From Clostridia bacterium (GTDB lineage: Bacteria > Bacillota > Clostridia > Christensenellales > Aristaeellaceae): 12,279 nt of DNA. Below are positions 12,245 through 12,279 of the stretch, piece by piece. The notes below the pieces were generated by a model, which saw only the letters and a program-made list of their open reading frames with translations, was not told the DNA's origin and made no database searches. The stretch lies in the NCBI GenBank assembly GCA_017471125.1, contig JAFUWR010000056.1, positions 1-12,279 on the forward strand. The letters are read 5' to 3'. Both the position numbers and the translations under genes were made by a program. The stretch's first letter is position 1. Each line of letters starts with the position of its first letter.

Positions 12245-12279
12245 AGGGAAGGGTGCAGAGCGAAATGGATGTAAGGGCA

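Overview
The window looks like a chromosomal piece of a fairly GC-rich Gram-positive member of the Clostridia, probably a gut or anaerobic lineage. Three things suggest this: near-perfect GGAGG ribosome-binding sites and TTGACA/TATAAT-type promoters throughout; Firmicute-type families (a YqhQ/DUF1385 membrane protein, a YhcN/YlaJ-type lipoprotein, GtrA, a multiple-monosaccharide ABC transporter); and GC-rich, codon-biased genes whose other frames are spuriously open. Genus cannot be read from the sequence.

Layout. (1) 1-57 holds a short CTGTTC hexamer repeat. (2) 64-774 (-) is a YgjP-like zinc metallopeptidase, transcribed divergently from (3) 985-6028 (+), a sugar-uptake operon: a ChvE-type periplasmic/lipid-anchored binding protein, a double-NBD ATPase of the MmsA/GguA type, and two tandem paralogous MmsB/GguB-type permeases. 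A strong promoter with a dyad in its leader drives it. A 14-bp hairpin separates the binding-protein gene from the rest. A bidirectional terminator ends the operon and the converging yqhQ-like gene. (4) 6092-7607 (-) holds the YqhQ-like protein and a small secreted protein of unknown function. (5) 7777-8337 (+) is an adenine-phosphoribosyltransferase-like gene with its own promoter and terminator. (6) 8380-11041 (-) holds a YhcN/YlaJ-type lipoprotein, a GtrA-family membrane protein, a VanX/DdpX-type D-Ala-D-Ala dipeptidase and a SAM-dependent methyltransferase. A 230-bp non-coding composite of hairpins and AATTGTCAATT repeats lies between GtrA and the dipeptidase. (7) 11173-11370 (+) is a complete tRNA-Asn(GUU) unit: consensus promoter, tRNA with encoded CCA, long terminator. 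(8) From about 11400 to the window end the DNA changes character. It becomes AT-rich and holds an 18-bp stem-loop, four degenerate ~20-bp TGYGCA repeats that look like insertion-sequence ends, a 5'-truncated SfsA-like nuclease on the minus strand, and a cluster of GAGAAT/ATTCTC palindromes. This reads as the edge of a horizontally acquired or decayed segment next to the tRNA gene.

How the genes fit together. The only clear multi-gene system is the sugar transporter. The two non-identical permeases suggest a heterodimeric membrane channel rather than the usual homodimer. The central genes are mostly monocistronic housekeeping or envelope genes (peptide turnover, purine salvage, polyprenyl-linked glycan flipping, spore-type lipoprotein). 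I see no convincing defence system or other wholly new multi-gene system; the most unusual material is the non-coding repeats and the tRNA-adjacent segment at the right end.
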